Source: Papaver somniferum
Lineage: Eukaryota; Streptophyta; Magnoliopsida; Ranunculales; Papaveraceae
NCBI RefSeq assembly: GCF_003573695.1
Contig: NC_039361.1
Span: 136,494,777-136,558,776, forward strand
Direction of reading: 5' to 3'
Length of the DNA stretch: 64,000 nucleotides
Positions 47,581 to 57,799 of this stretch are shown piece by piece; position 1 is the stretch's first letter, and each line of letters opens with the position of its first letter. Position numbers and translations under genes: made by a program. A model generated the notes under the pieces. The model did no database searches, had not been told where the DNA came from, and saw only the letters and a program-made list of their open reading frames with translations.

Positions 47581-48797
47581 AGTTGGACCAGGCCTTGGAT
47601 TAATGGCCAGGTTTAGTGGGCTTGGGCTTAGAGCCAGTTTTCCTATTGAACATGAATGGGACCTTATGGTCCGAATTAGCCTTTGGTTCCTTCTACAAAG
47701 TTGTGGATCTTCTTAAGACTTATTTAATGGACTATAGAACCAATCAAATGGAATTAACCTTTACATGTGCTAGAGACAGAGAATGAAAGGTGTAAAACCA
47801 CAAATAAGTTTAGAACCATTAGATAGACTTGTATGATTCTTGTGTGAGTCTTTTGGCTAAATTCTTAGAGTGCTTGTGTTATTAACAGTTAGTCTATATA
47901 AACGACGATCGAATTCAAAGGATGAGGCAGTTGATTGAAGATCTCTAGGTAGGCGAGGCTTGTCATCAAAAGAGGTGGGCATCGATAACGAACTCTCTTG
48001 TATTCATTTTTGTTTTACAAATCTATCTTTTGTGAAATCCATGCATATCTTTGTTTTTATATGATATGTGTAAGCATATATATATATATGAATATACTAC
48101 AAACTAGTTTTCTTTTATATATTGGGATGGGATTGGATTTTTGGAAACAACTAAATCTATATTGTGGGAGTAATTACTTATCTTCAAATTGTGATTCTTT
48201 CCATTGATCACTGGAAATTAGTTGCAATCTCTACTTTTTGCTAGCATGAAAGGAAGAAGGTTTCCTTTTTATTGGTATGAGATGTGTATCCCACTATATC
48301 TAGTTTTTATGCAAGTATAGATTCTTGGGTGGCACACAATATTATTTATAAATACTAATAGGGCAACTCATGTTTCATACATGGATGTTTACTGTTCTTT
48401 TAAATAACTTTGAAAAATCTATTATTCGTTGTTTTGGTTTTTAGAGAGAAGGATGCTGGGAGTATTGTATGTGATTATTGGATTTAATGCGTGGGCGGAT
48501 AAGGCTCTCCATGATTATGTTCTTCTGTATGCTGTCACCATTAGTATGTTTGGACACTTTCTATGTAGAGCGCGCGTATAATGAGGTACTCGTAAGGACC
48601 AAACCTTATCTGACTACGAGGCCGAAAATCTCAGGGAGCTTTAATGATCATTGAAGAATCCGCAAGAGTCACCCTTGATATTCCGAAGGATTACGTTGCT
48701 CAACTATTATTACTGTAGTGAATGTGTGTCGGGTGATTGGTTGGTAGAACTTTATATTTTTCGTACAACTTATTATCTTAATATGTTTTATATGTTT

Positions 48798-51254
48798 TGT
48801 TAGAGCACTGCGCGGTCGAACTCGCAAGCGTAACTATCTCAAGCTTGTTTGTCAGGTTTAATTGCCAAAACTATAAGTCTTGATTTCTAGTCTACTTACA
48901 GCTATGTCTCGGATTATGATAGAATGTGTAGTTCAGATTTAGAATTCACGGCGTTCATCGATTGAAGACGAAGAACTACTAAGGGGAGCTTGTGGAACTT
49001 CATCAACAAAAGGTATGTGGAGACTTGAATTCATATATCACTCAGAAGTCTATTTATATTTTATCTCCTATTGAGACAAAAGTCGTATAGCTATATAGAC
49101 TTTATATTATACACATTTGATATTTCGAGCTGAGTTTAACCCGCTTACATATTTCTCGAAATATGTGTTGGTAAGCTTTCTCTTTAACCAAGTTCATCTT
49201 TATTCTTGACGAAAGTCAAAATATGATCATGTGAAAATTGTCTGGTAACATCTTACATGATTTGTGTGAGACAATCATTTGATGTTAGACTCGGAATGTT
49301 TCATATTGATCTATTGATCACTTGAAAATTTCTTTGAAGCTAATAGATTGTATGAGACAGCTATTCCCGTCTTCCAAGAATATTTCAATGATTAACATGG
49401 AGTTACAACAATTAAGCATCGATTGGATATAGCACAGTATGTGTACTTGTATGCTAACTGTTGCAAGTTATTCCAAGTCCTGGAACCATAGTATGCATAC
49501 CCTTACCCCTACTGGTTTGATAATTGAAGTCTGGGAACTTAGTATGCATACCCGTAAGCGTACCGGCATAAAAGTTCAAGTCCGGGAATTCAACCGAGTT
49601 TGGTCATGTATGACGGTATGCGTACATGTTCGCATACTGGCGAACCCAGACCAAGTCCGGCTACTTAGGGATGCGTACCTGTTTGCATACTTGAGTGGAT
49701 TAAGTTCTAAAATTGGTTTTTTCATGAACAAATACATTTATATAATAAGGAATGCAATCTTTTGCAAACCGTGACTATAATGTTCATGAATTGATTCGAG
49801 TGAATCAAAATCGATTTTGCTTCAATTGTGTCTTGTATGCTTTTATGAGAATATAAATAATTGAACAACTATAGAACTAGTTTCATTTGGGTCATTTGAA
49901 CTAGTTGTGATTAAGATGAACAAGATTGATATGAAAGTGTTCATATGGCTAACTTCGGTTAACTATTGTTGAGCCAACTATGTGCACACATTTAGGTATG
50001 GTTACTCATATCTAAATGAAGTCACATTTCATTTGTGTATAACAAGCTAAGTTCGATCTAACGGTTGAAAGATATTAGCTTGATTCTAATCAGGTTTTCA
50101 TCTAAAGGTGAATATTGAATGCGTTTTTACCAAGGTAGCATTGATTGCAAATCCTGTTTTGAAGACTATATAAGGTAGAACTCTAGCAACTGGGAAACCT
50201 AATCCCCATACCTCCTGTGTGATAATAGTTGTGACTAGATTCGATTCTCCTTTAACCTAGGTTTTTCCTAAAACCATTATAGGTTAACGACTTAAAGATT
50301 TCATCGGGATTCTGAAGCCAGACCCAACTATTTTCTCTGTAGTTGCGTATTCTGATCTTACTTTGTTCAATCGTATTGAGTACTATCTTCTCTAAGATTT
50401 GCTCGATATTTAATCTCCGATAGGTAACATAAAAAGTAGTCACAAACATCTTCGACTCATCGTTTGTGATTCCACAATATCTTGTTTCACTTCCATACGA
50501 TTAAGATTATTGTGAGGTGATTGGTATTACTAGGATGTTCTTCGGGAATATAAGTACGATGTATCAATTGGTTACTGTTCACCTTGATTTATCAAAGACG
50601 GAACAAAAACTCGTAGGTATTTCTGTGGGAGACAAATTTATCTATTCAATAGACTTTTCTGTGTGAGACAGATTTGTTTATCAAGTCTTCGACTTTGGGT
50701 CGTAGCAACTCTTAGTTGTGGGTGAGATCAGCTAAGGGAATCAAGTGCGCAGAATCCGATGCGGTTCAAGAGGCGTAAGGAACGCGAACGTACTTTAATC
50801 TGTGTGAGGTTGGTTAGGGATCAACTACATTCCAGTCCGAAGTTAACTTGTAGTAGGCTAGAACAGTGTGGTGTTCAAATCTGGACTATGTCCCGGGGTT
50901 TTCTGCATTTGTGGTTTCCTCGTTAATAAAATTCTGGTGTATGTGTTATTTCTTTTCCGAATTATATTCTTATATAATTGAAATATCATAGGTTGTGCGC
51001 AGTTCAATCAATTGGTGAATCCAACCTTTGGTTGTTGATTGGAATTGATTGATACTTGGATATTGGTCTTTGTTACCATCCAAGTTATTTCTCATATTAA
51101 TCCGGTTCATAGATTTATGATATTACTCTTGGATGTATTTTTCCTTGATTGAGTCTGACTGTCTAGTTGGTTCTCTTGGAAATATATTCGAGTTAGTCCA
51201 TACAGAATGCCTAAACGAAATATTGGGTGTGGTTGTTAGCCCCCCGGTTTTTCA
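48798..51254 (+). mobile_element. Solo Sirevirus-like LTR (LTR5, TSD TGTTT)
   Basis: It runs from TGTTAGAGCACTGCGCGG to CCCCGGTTTTTCA, 2,457 bp, flanked by perfect TGTTT (48793-48797, 51255-51259). The order of phrases matches LTR1-LTR4 throughout, but the repeated motif region (49430-49700) carries TATGCATACC/ATGCGTACC in place of TCCGCGAAC. No primer site or internal region follows. Confidence 0.88.
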
Positions 51255-51662
51255 TGTTTTCCCTGTTTTATCGATTTTCAGAAAAACCTGCATTAATTGT
51301 CTTCAAATCATGTTAGTGATTACTTAAAAGTTAGTTGTTATTTCTACCGGGCATCCTTCGGGATGATGATCTCACTCAATTCCCACTTTCAGTTTCAGAG
51401 ACAGATCAAGTTGTACACGTGACGATGTACATTCAAGTCGTGAAAGCTCCGAGGTGTTGAGTCCGATTAGTTGGTTAGCTTCCGCTATGTTGATTTTGTG
51501 CTTATATTCTATTTGAAAACCAACTCACTATTGAATATGTATCATTTTAGAGGAGTTAATGTATTTCAGAGTGGGTTTTAGATCTGGGTTAATCTTTGTT
51601 TAGAACTTTTAAATTAATTCTTAAATTGATGAATTAGATCTAATGCCTCAGCTTGTCATATG

Positions 51663-51865
51663 GAGTGGCGGATCCAAGAGTTGACTAATCCTGGGTCCAT
51701 ACCCTCCCCCTAAAAAATAAAATAAAAAATGATTAAACCCTTGTAAAAACACTTGATTTTCTTGTATATTTTATGATTAGCCCACTTTACATTAAGCATT
51801 TAGTCCATCCAAATCCAATCTATTTTATTATCCCCCTCCAACTTAGATTCTTGGCTCCGCCACTG
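51663..51865. mobile_element. hAT-like MITE, 203 bp
   Basis: Ends GAGTGGCGGATCCAAGA and, on the other strand, CAGTGGCGGAGCCAAGA agree at 15 of 17. Flanks GTCATATG and GTCGTATG form an 8-bp duplication with one mismatch. It lies in the chromovirus LTR. Confidence 0.8.
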
Positions 51866-51919
51866 GTCGTATGAATTCTTAGATTTATAAGTAGCTGGAT
51901 TTTGGGGCGTTACAGAAGC

Positions 51920-52389
51920 TAAGGCCAAGCTTGTCTTTTGACCACCAGGACTGAGGTTAGGGACGAACTTGTCTTTTAGTGATCAAGGAATAAATCAGGG
52001 CTGAACTTGACTTTCGACGACGAGGACCGTTGTCATGGCTGAACTTGACTTTCGACAACGAGGGCTATTGTCAGGGCTGAACTTGGCCTTTTGGCGACGA
52101 GGGATGAGGACAAGGCTGAACTTCGTGACAAGGCTTATCACATCTTTGAAACCTTCCTTATAAGCTGAGCCTATCTTATGAACTTCATTTTTTGCCAGTG
52201 GGAATTGAAGGAGCTTCAGAATAACCATAAAATGACTATTTTTCCCTGATCCGAAACTTGATAAAAATGACTTTCCACCGCTAGTTATAAGACCATTTTG
52301 GCCCTGATATGTAAAATTACCATTTTACCCTTGGTCTCCAAATTTACCCAAAATGACCATTTTACCCTTTGTCCAAATTTCACCATGTA
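51920..52389 (-). repeat. Second copy of the gypsy LTR, second piece
   Basis: It continues 45215-45619 and matches 43590-44025, ending CACCATGTACA. It has one extra unit of a ~36-bp repeat (GGGCTGAACTTGACTTTCGAC) compared with the other copy. Confidence 0.65.
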
Positions 52390-52705
52390 CAAGTGGCAGG
52401 CTCAGACAAAACAACATCGACATTACAAGCAGAAGCAATAGCTTTACTTATGGCACGTAAATGGCTAACCGTTATCTAGTGCGATTATAGTTACAGATTG
52501 CAAACAAGTAGCGGATATCGTCAGCAAAGTAAATATGAGAATTCCTTGGAAAACAGAGAACACAATTGAAGAGACTGTATCTATCTAGAAAAACTTTCCC
52601 AGACTAGAGTACAATTCATCAACGGAAAATGTAACACTGGTAAAAGAGACGTCCATCCAAAACCTCCAACATGTGTCGGCTCATTTAAATCAAAGAGTCT
52701 AAAAG
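52390..52705 (+). pseudogene. LINE-type RNase H fragment
   Basis: Mixed frames read LQAEAIALLMARKWL, then TDCKQVADIVSKVN and IEETV...LEKLSQTRVQFIN, the middle and end of the RVT_3 RNase H found at the C terminus of plant LINE polyproteins. In-frame stops and frameshifts make it inactive. It starts abruptly at the LTR end (52389), so the LTR or the LINE was truncated there. Confidence 0.65.
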
Positions 52706-52964
52706 GATAGTATATTATGTAATCATTTTGATAAACAAGAAATTGCTCAGCTCTTGTACTGTATTTCCTGATTAATATTATTAACCTTTTCATCAATTTT
52801 TTTTTTCTTTTTCAAAAAAATACTATGTCATTTTTAGATTTTTCTACTTTATTTTGCACAGGAGGAATATATTAGAAAGAACACTTGAAGTATTTCTCTC
52901 TGATCATTTCCATAAGAATTATGCAAACACCCAAAATACCCATTTTAAAGGATGTAAGGAGCAT

Positions 52965-53021
52965 ACATATAAGTCGAGGCTTTTCAAAAAAAAAAAAAAA
53001 AAAGAACATATAAGTCAAGGT
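52965..53021 (+). mobile_element. Poly(A) insertion flanked by a 15-16-bp direct repeat
   Basis: ACATATAAGTCGAGG precedes CTTTTC plus about 18 A, and ACATATAAGTCAAGG follows. The layout is that of a retroposition event truncated to little more than its tail, though slippage cannot be excluded. Confidence 0.5.
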
Positions 53022-53464
53022 CCGGTTCTTCACGTAGCTCAGTGAGGTAACCAGCACCCAACCAAATATATCCTGGAGCATAGACAGTTTTACCTTGGTC
53101 CCAAACCCAACAACAACTAACCCATGCTTACCCAATAGTCGGATTTTTCATGTCATACTCAAAAAAAAAAAATCCGCTTAAAAGTTCCAGACCTAGATGG
53201 CTGATGGGAGTTTAGCTTTCCCCTCGAATTTTTTCTTAATACACTAGGAGCAAATAAAAATAAAAATGCATTAGTCATTCGGCAACCCAGCACGATGGAG
53301 ACTTGATAGTAAGCCCATGTTGGGGAAATTCTTAATGGGGAAATTAGGGGGAGACCCAAAAAAAATAGTATTCTCATTCTCAGATCCACAATTAATTTTG
53401 TATACCGTGACATCCATAATTATTTCTCTGACACCCAAAATTATCCAAAATTATTAAGAATTAA
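53022..53464. other. Spacer, no gene seen
   Basis: A minus-strand 84-codon frame (53159-53413) has no recognisable features. At 53330-53420 a GGGGAAATTAGGGGGAGACCC stretch may mark the edge of the element that carries the palindrome array. Confidence 0.35.
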
Positions 53465-54287
53465 TACATAACTCGTTATGCATGTTATTTTTTCAGGCAT
53501 AACTCGTTATGCAGCCTAATTTTTTAGGAGTATAATTGACAACGCAACTTGGATATAACATATCTAAAAATCCGCGCCTTGGAATTTTACAAATTTTATA
53601 TTGTTGGAAATCTTTTTAAGAGAGCTACACAACGAGTACAAACAACAATATCAAATTTTTGTTTTTCACGAAAAAATCGGAGGTGATCATCATTTTAGGC
53701 TAAATTTTCGAAAACTTGATACATAACCATTATGCAGTCATCAAAAAAGATGCATAACACCTTCTGCAGACGCATAACGAATTATGCAACCATTTTCTCC
53801 ACTGCATAACAAATTATGCCACTGCATAATTTGCATAACAAAGTTATGCATCTATAACAAGTTATGTAGTCATTGTATTAGTGCGTAACTACATAAAAAA
53901 TTGATGCATAATGCATTATGCATCTATTTTCTCGATGCATAAAAGATTGTGCAACAATTTTCTCGATGCATAATGCATTATGCAGACATATTTTCGGATG
54001 CATAACAGGTTATGCATCCATTTTCGCGACTGCATAACATGTTATGCAGATATTATTATAGGTGCATGACAAGTTATGCGGTCTTTGTTTTTGTTATGCA
54101 GATATTATTATAGGTGCATAACAAGTTATGCTCTCTTTATTTTTATTGGTTTCAATAGTCACAAAAAAGTTACTACATAACGTGTTATGCAACCATTTTA
54201 TAAATTGCATAACAAGTTATGCAACAACTTTTGTATATGCATAACAGGTTATGCAACCATTTTCAAATCTGCATAACGAGTAATGCA
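53465..54287. repeat. Array of about twenty 18-bp palindromes, TGCATAACNNGTTATGCA
   Basis: Each unit is a near-perfect dyad. Clear copies start at 53465, 53497, 53771, 53803, 53832, 53905, 53936, 53967, 53999, 54031, 54063, 54115, 54174, 54206, 54238 and 54270; weaker ones are at 53720, 53751, 53851 and 53882. Spacing in the regular parts is 31, 31, 32, 32, 32 and 32, 32, 32, about three helical turns, with 13-14 bp of variable spacer, often C(A)ATTTTCTCGA-like. The central dinucleotide varies (AA, AG, AT, GC, CG). No coding potential is seen. The plan suggests repeated dimeric-protein sites or repeated hairpins, probably inside a DNA transposon. It is not a CRISPR array: spacers are short and related, and this is plant DNA. 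Confidence 0.85.
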
Positions 54288-56459
54288 TCAATCAAGTCTT
54301 AGCTTCCTTGTTCAGGTCATGGCATCAGCAACACCTCTGATTCAATCGACTACTCATACAGCATGCATCCTCTTCCCTCCACTTCCTTGCTTATTCTCTG
54401 ACCAGCTAACCAACAACAATATCTCATCTATTCTCGACTAGTGCAGCCAACAAACATCTCCACTTCGAATTCAAATCATCCAACAAACAGTCCATCTCCG
54501 AGTTCCCATTGCAGTCGCAGTTTTATCTCCACATTCTCTATCTTTAATTCGCAGTATGAACCACAGTCCTATTTCGATTCCAGTTTCGCCAACTAAACTT
54601 ATCTCAGTCATTAGAGGACGCAAAGCCAACACAGCTAACTCCAAGTCATCACCGGCAACAGTTGTTCACCCACCTTCGACTTCCTAACCTCCAACTCTCG
54701 ACAGTTTTAACCCTTGTTTATATTTTCCAAACAACACCATTTTTAGTCATAATCTACTGTAGATTGTAGAGAAAAAGCATCCATGCCTTCATAGATCGAA
54801 CCTTTTCGTGCAGACACTAAACCGATGGCAGCGACAACAGCTCGAACACAACACCCATCCTCCATTCGATCAAACATCCAACAGACCATTCATCTCCTTT
54901 GCGAACAACTCCATTTGACCACTTGACATTTCTCTTCTTCAGTGATATGCATTTCTTTCCTGCCCGGTAGTAACAACTCTAACCATCTACCCAATACAGC
55001 GAACATACAATGAGCTCAATCTTTCCACGAATCCCATTTTCAGTCTGTGCATCAGCTTCTTGTTCACGTCCATGGAAGCGATCTCAATTTCCTCAACTCT
55101 ACACTTTATGCAGAGCCAATTTTGCTCGCTGCCAGTTCCGCTTCTCGGCTACAGCTCAATTCCGTTTCTCCCTGCCAGTAACAACTTACCCTCTCCTTGT
55201 TGTTTCTCATCTTATCCACAGTAAACTCACGGCTAAAACTCCACATATCCATTATATTCCACCATCTGCATCTCCCATTAAGCATACGTGGAACCATCTA
55301 GTACTTGAGAAGGTTGTGTGCAGCCCGTGGCGTAGGTTGTGTTATTCGAGTGTACTTGAGAAGGAAACCTTCGGCTGAGACACCTGGTACTCGTAAAATC
55401 CATGGAAGAAGATTAATAGATACACAATCTGAATTGAAATTGCCATCCGAAAATAGTAAATGCATAAAGATTTACTAGAAGCCTAGAAAATCTCCAATTA
55501 ATTATAATGTCTTAATCTTGCTTGAAATTTTCCGGTTCACTACCAGATTCTCTTTCTGTTCATCACAGCAGTTTCTTGCTTGAAACCCCCATCAACCACT
55601 ATATTCTTCAATAGCAACAACCCATGGCAGTAACAACTCCATTAACCTTCTCAGACCCTATAATCAACCAAACCCATTTGTTTTCATCACATAACTTCAA
55701 TTTCTCCTTCTTTGTTCTCTGTTGCAGCTCAACTTCATGTCTTCATTGTAAACTCTAACAAAAACACCGTAAATCCATTTTTCCATCTACAAATTCAAAC
55801 CCCCCTTCCTATAATTCAATTTTTATACCTTCAGTAAACCCTAACCTTCTATATAATGACCTAATTAAACCCATCAGAACACACTCCTCAATCGTCAACA
55901 ACATCAGCGATTCAACTTCCAAATCCCACATCGATTTTCAACAGTAAAACCACTTCAAATAATATTTTTACTGGGAAGAAGAAGGTCCAGAAACAGCATC
56001 AACAGATCTAGAAGCAGATATCAATGAAGCAGATAATAATCTTTTTCCTCTTCTTCTCAATACAGCGGCAGCCATGGAAAAAAAAGAAATCTCGAGAAAA
56101 CATGATTTTTATATATTTTGGGTTTGAGAATAATTTTCTTCCAGAATTTGGGTGCGCGCCTGTAGTTTTGGGAGCGTGGGTTCACAGTAGTAACATCAGG
56201 GAGAATGGATCTCCCTGTAGTTTTCACATTCTTAATACGCAGATGTATTATTGCAGAGCTTTTCTACTCGTAGAAACTAATTATTTGAACTTTCGCAACA
56301 CAGATGTTTGTTTTTCCTTCTTGGTCGTCGACCTTTGCTTTTTCCTTTGTCTAGATTCTTTCAGCTAAATTTTCAAAGTTCAAAATGTGTTGATAATTTC
56401 ATCTTTTTGATCGATATCATATATTGGAAATTTGTTGATAAAAAGGAGCTAAACCCATA
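54288..56459. other. C/T-rich interval with CAACAA phrases, no gene seen
   Basis: The strand is rich in C, T and A, and frames such as 55010-55378 are open but show no known domain. Read on the minus strand, the style (GTTGAAGTTG, GGTTGATTATAGG) resembles the 5' part of chromovirus LTRs, so an old minus-oriented LTR is possible. Confidence 0.4.
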
Positions 56460-56829
56460 CTCCCTCCGTCCCACTATTAAGTGACCTAGTTCAAGTTTGC
56501 ACAATTTTTAAGGCAAGTAAGGAAATGAGTAATTTTTAAGCATTTTTTACAATTATACCCTTATGGATAATAACAAGTGAAATTTAGAAATGATTTATCT
56601 CTCAAACTACTCCACAGATGTTCGTAAACTTCATACCATTGAAAAGCATTTTAAAACACCTACGTAACGAATATAAACATGCCTATCAAATTATGCACAT
56701 TTCTTATATTTTTTATAATTAAGTAAAAGGATAATTTTAGAAATATCTCCTTGTTTAGTGATATAGATCACTTATTAGTGGGACAAAATCTAAAATCAAA
56801 TAGATCAATTAATGGTGGAACGGAGAGAA
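56460..56829. mobile_element. Stowaway-like MITE, 370 bp
   Basis: It starts CTCCCTCCGTCCCAC, ends GTGGAACGGAGAGAA, and is flanked by TA on each side (56458-56459, 56830-56831). These are the standard ends and TA duplication of Stowaway elements mobilised by Tc1/mariner transposases. It is AT-rich and has no frame. Confidence 0.82.
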
Positions 56830-57159
56830 TATATATAATGTATGCGACTGACTTTAGTAGCCTAAGACAAATAAGAATATTACCACTTCAGGTTGAATAA
56901 GTCGTCCATATTCCAATGTTTTTCTTTAATTATGCTTGCGTGATTACGTTAATTATCTTTAAAAATGATACCAAAATGCCTTTGTAGTCGAGTAGTATTT
57001 CAGTGTTCGAGGGAGGATTTGTTGGATGGTTACTTTGACATCATTGACGTAAACTGATTCTTTTTCCATAAAGCTAGAATGATAATAAAATTAATCTTTT
57101 TACTATTTTTAATCAGATCTTCTATACGTACAGGTGTACCGCCTTAAAAATTAGAGAAA

Positions 57160-57790
57160 TTGGGTCAATTGTCAAAATATTTTTAAAACATGGTTCTAAT
57201 GGACTAGTAAAAGCACAAAATTGGTTAAAAAGACCAAAATCAACAATTCCTGGGTGAAGAAGACATTTAGATTTTGATACTGTTTAAATGGACAAAAATG
57301 TAAAAATAGTCAGAATGTAAACAGTTTCATCCTACCAATTTTCAAATATTTTTTCTTATTTTTAATTTACATCAGGATGCGTCAGTTTCATCCTTGCTAT
57401 CTTTTAAGTTTAAGTCAAGATGAATCCAGTTTCATCCTTGCTATTTTTTTGGTGTCCATTTTCACCCATACTAATTTTTACTCGTCCATTTGAACCATGT
57501 TTTAAAAATATTTGGACAAATGACCCATTTTCCGTAGCAAAAATTAGCATGGCTGAAATGGACACCAAAAAAATAGCAAGAATAAATCTGGATTCATCCT
57601 GACTTAAACTTAAAAAATAGTGAGGATGAAACCGGATGCATCCTAATGTAAATTAAAAATAAGAAAAAATATTTGAAAATGGGTAGGATAAAATTGGTTA
57701 CATCTTGGCTGTTTTTACATTCTAGTCCATTTAACCAGTATCAAATTTTACATGCCTTTTCATCCAAGAATTGTTGTTATTGGGTTACTG
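57160..57790. repeat. Large foldback: two ~205-bp inverted arms
   Basis: 57270-57465 matches the complement of 57545-57755 with about 85 percent identity by eye, sharing TTTCAAATATTTTTTCTTAT and GGTGTCCATTT. Within it, 57165-57205 is also inverted against 57485-57530 (TTTTTAAAACATGG). The inner pair with its arms looks like one MITE, the outer arm like a second copy in opposite orientation. Confidence 0.75.
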
Positions 57791-57799
57791 CCAATTTGA

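Larger units (their letters stand above)
45620..51914 (+). mobile_element. Chromovirus-type (Tekay/Del-like) solo LTR with nested insertions
   Basis: It begins TATAAGGACCC (probably TGTAAGGACCC originally) and ends TTTTGGGGCGTTACA, the characteristic end of plant Tekay/Del gypsy LTRs. Flanks are AAAGC and GAAGC, a 5-bp duplication with one mismatch. Removing it restores the gypsy LTR sequence seen undisturbed at 43581-43620. Without its two insertions it is about 3.6 kb. A TATA-like TTTATATAAAGG is at 45851. No coding region or second LTR is present. Confidence 0.72.

Noticed and set aside
53034..53108. tRNA-like A box (TAGCTCAGTGAGG) followed by a B-box-like GGTCCCAAACC
   Set aside because: The boxes are about 60 bp apart and the B box matches poorly, so neither a tRNA nor a SINE is supported.
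53465..54287. CRISPR-like repeat array
   Set aside because: Repeats are perfect dyads, spacers are only 13-14 bp and related to each other, there are no cas genes, and the rest of the window is plant nuclear DNA.
55010..55378. 122-codon plus-strand frame in the C/T-rich interval
   Set aside because: No domain, no splice or promoter context; long frames are expected in such biased sequence.
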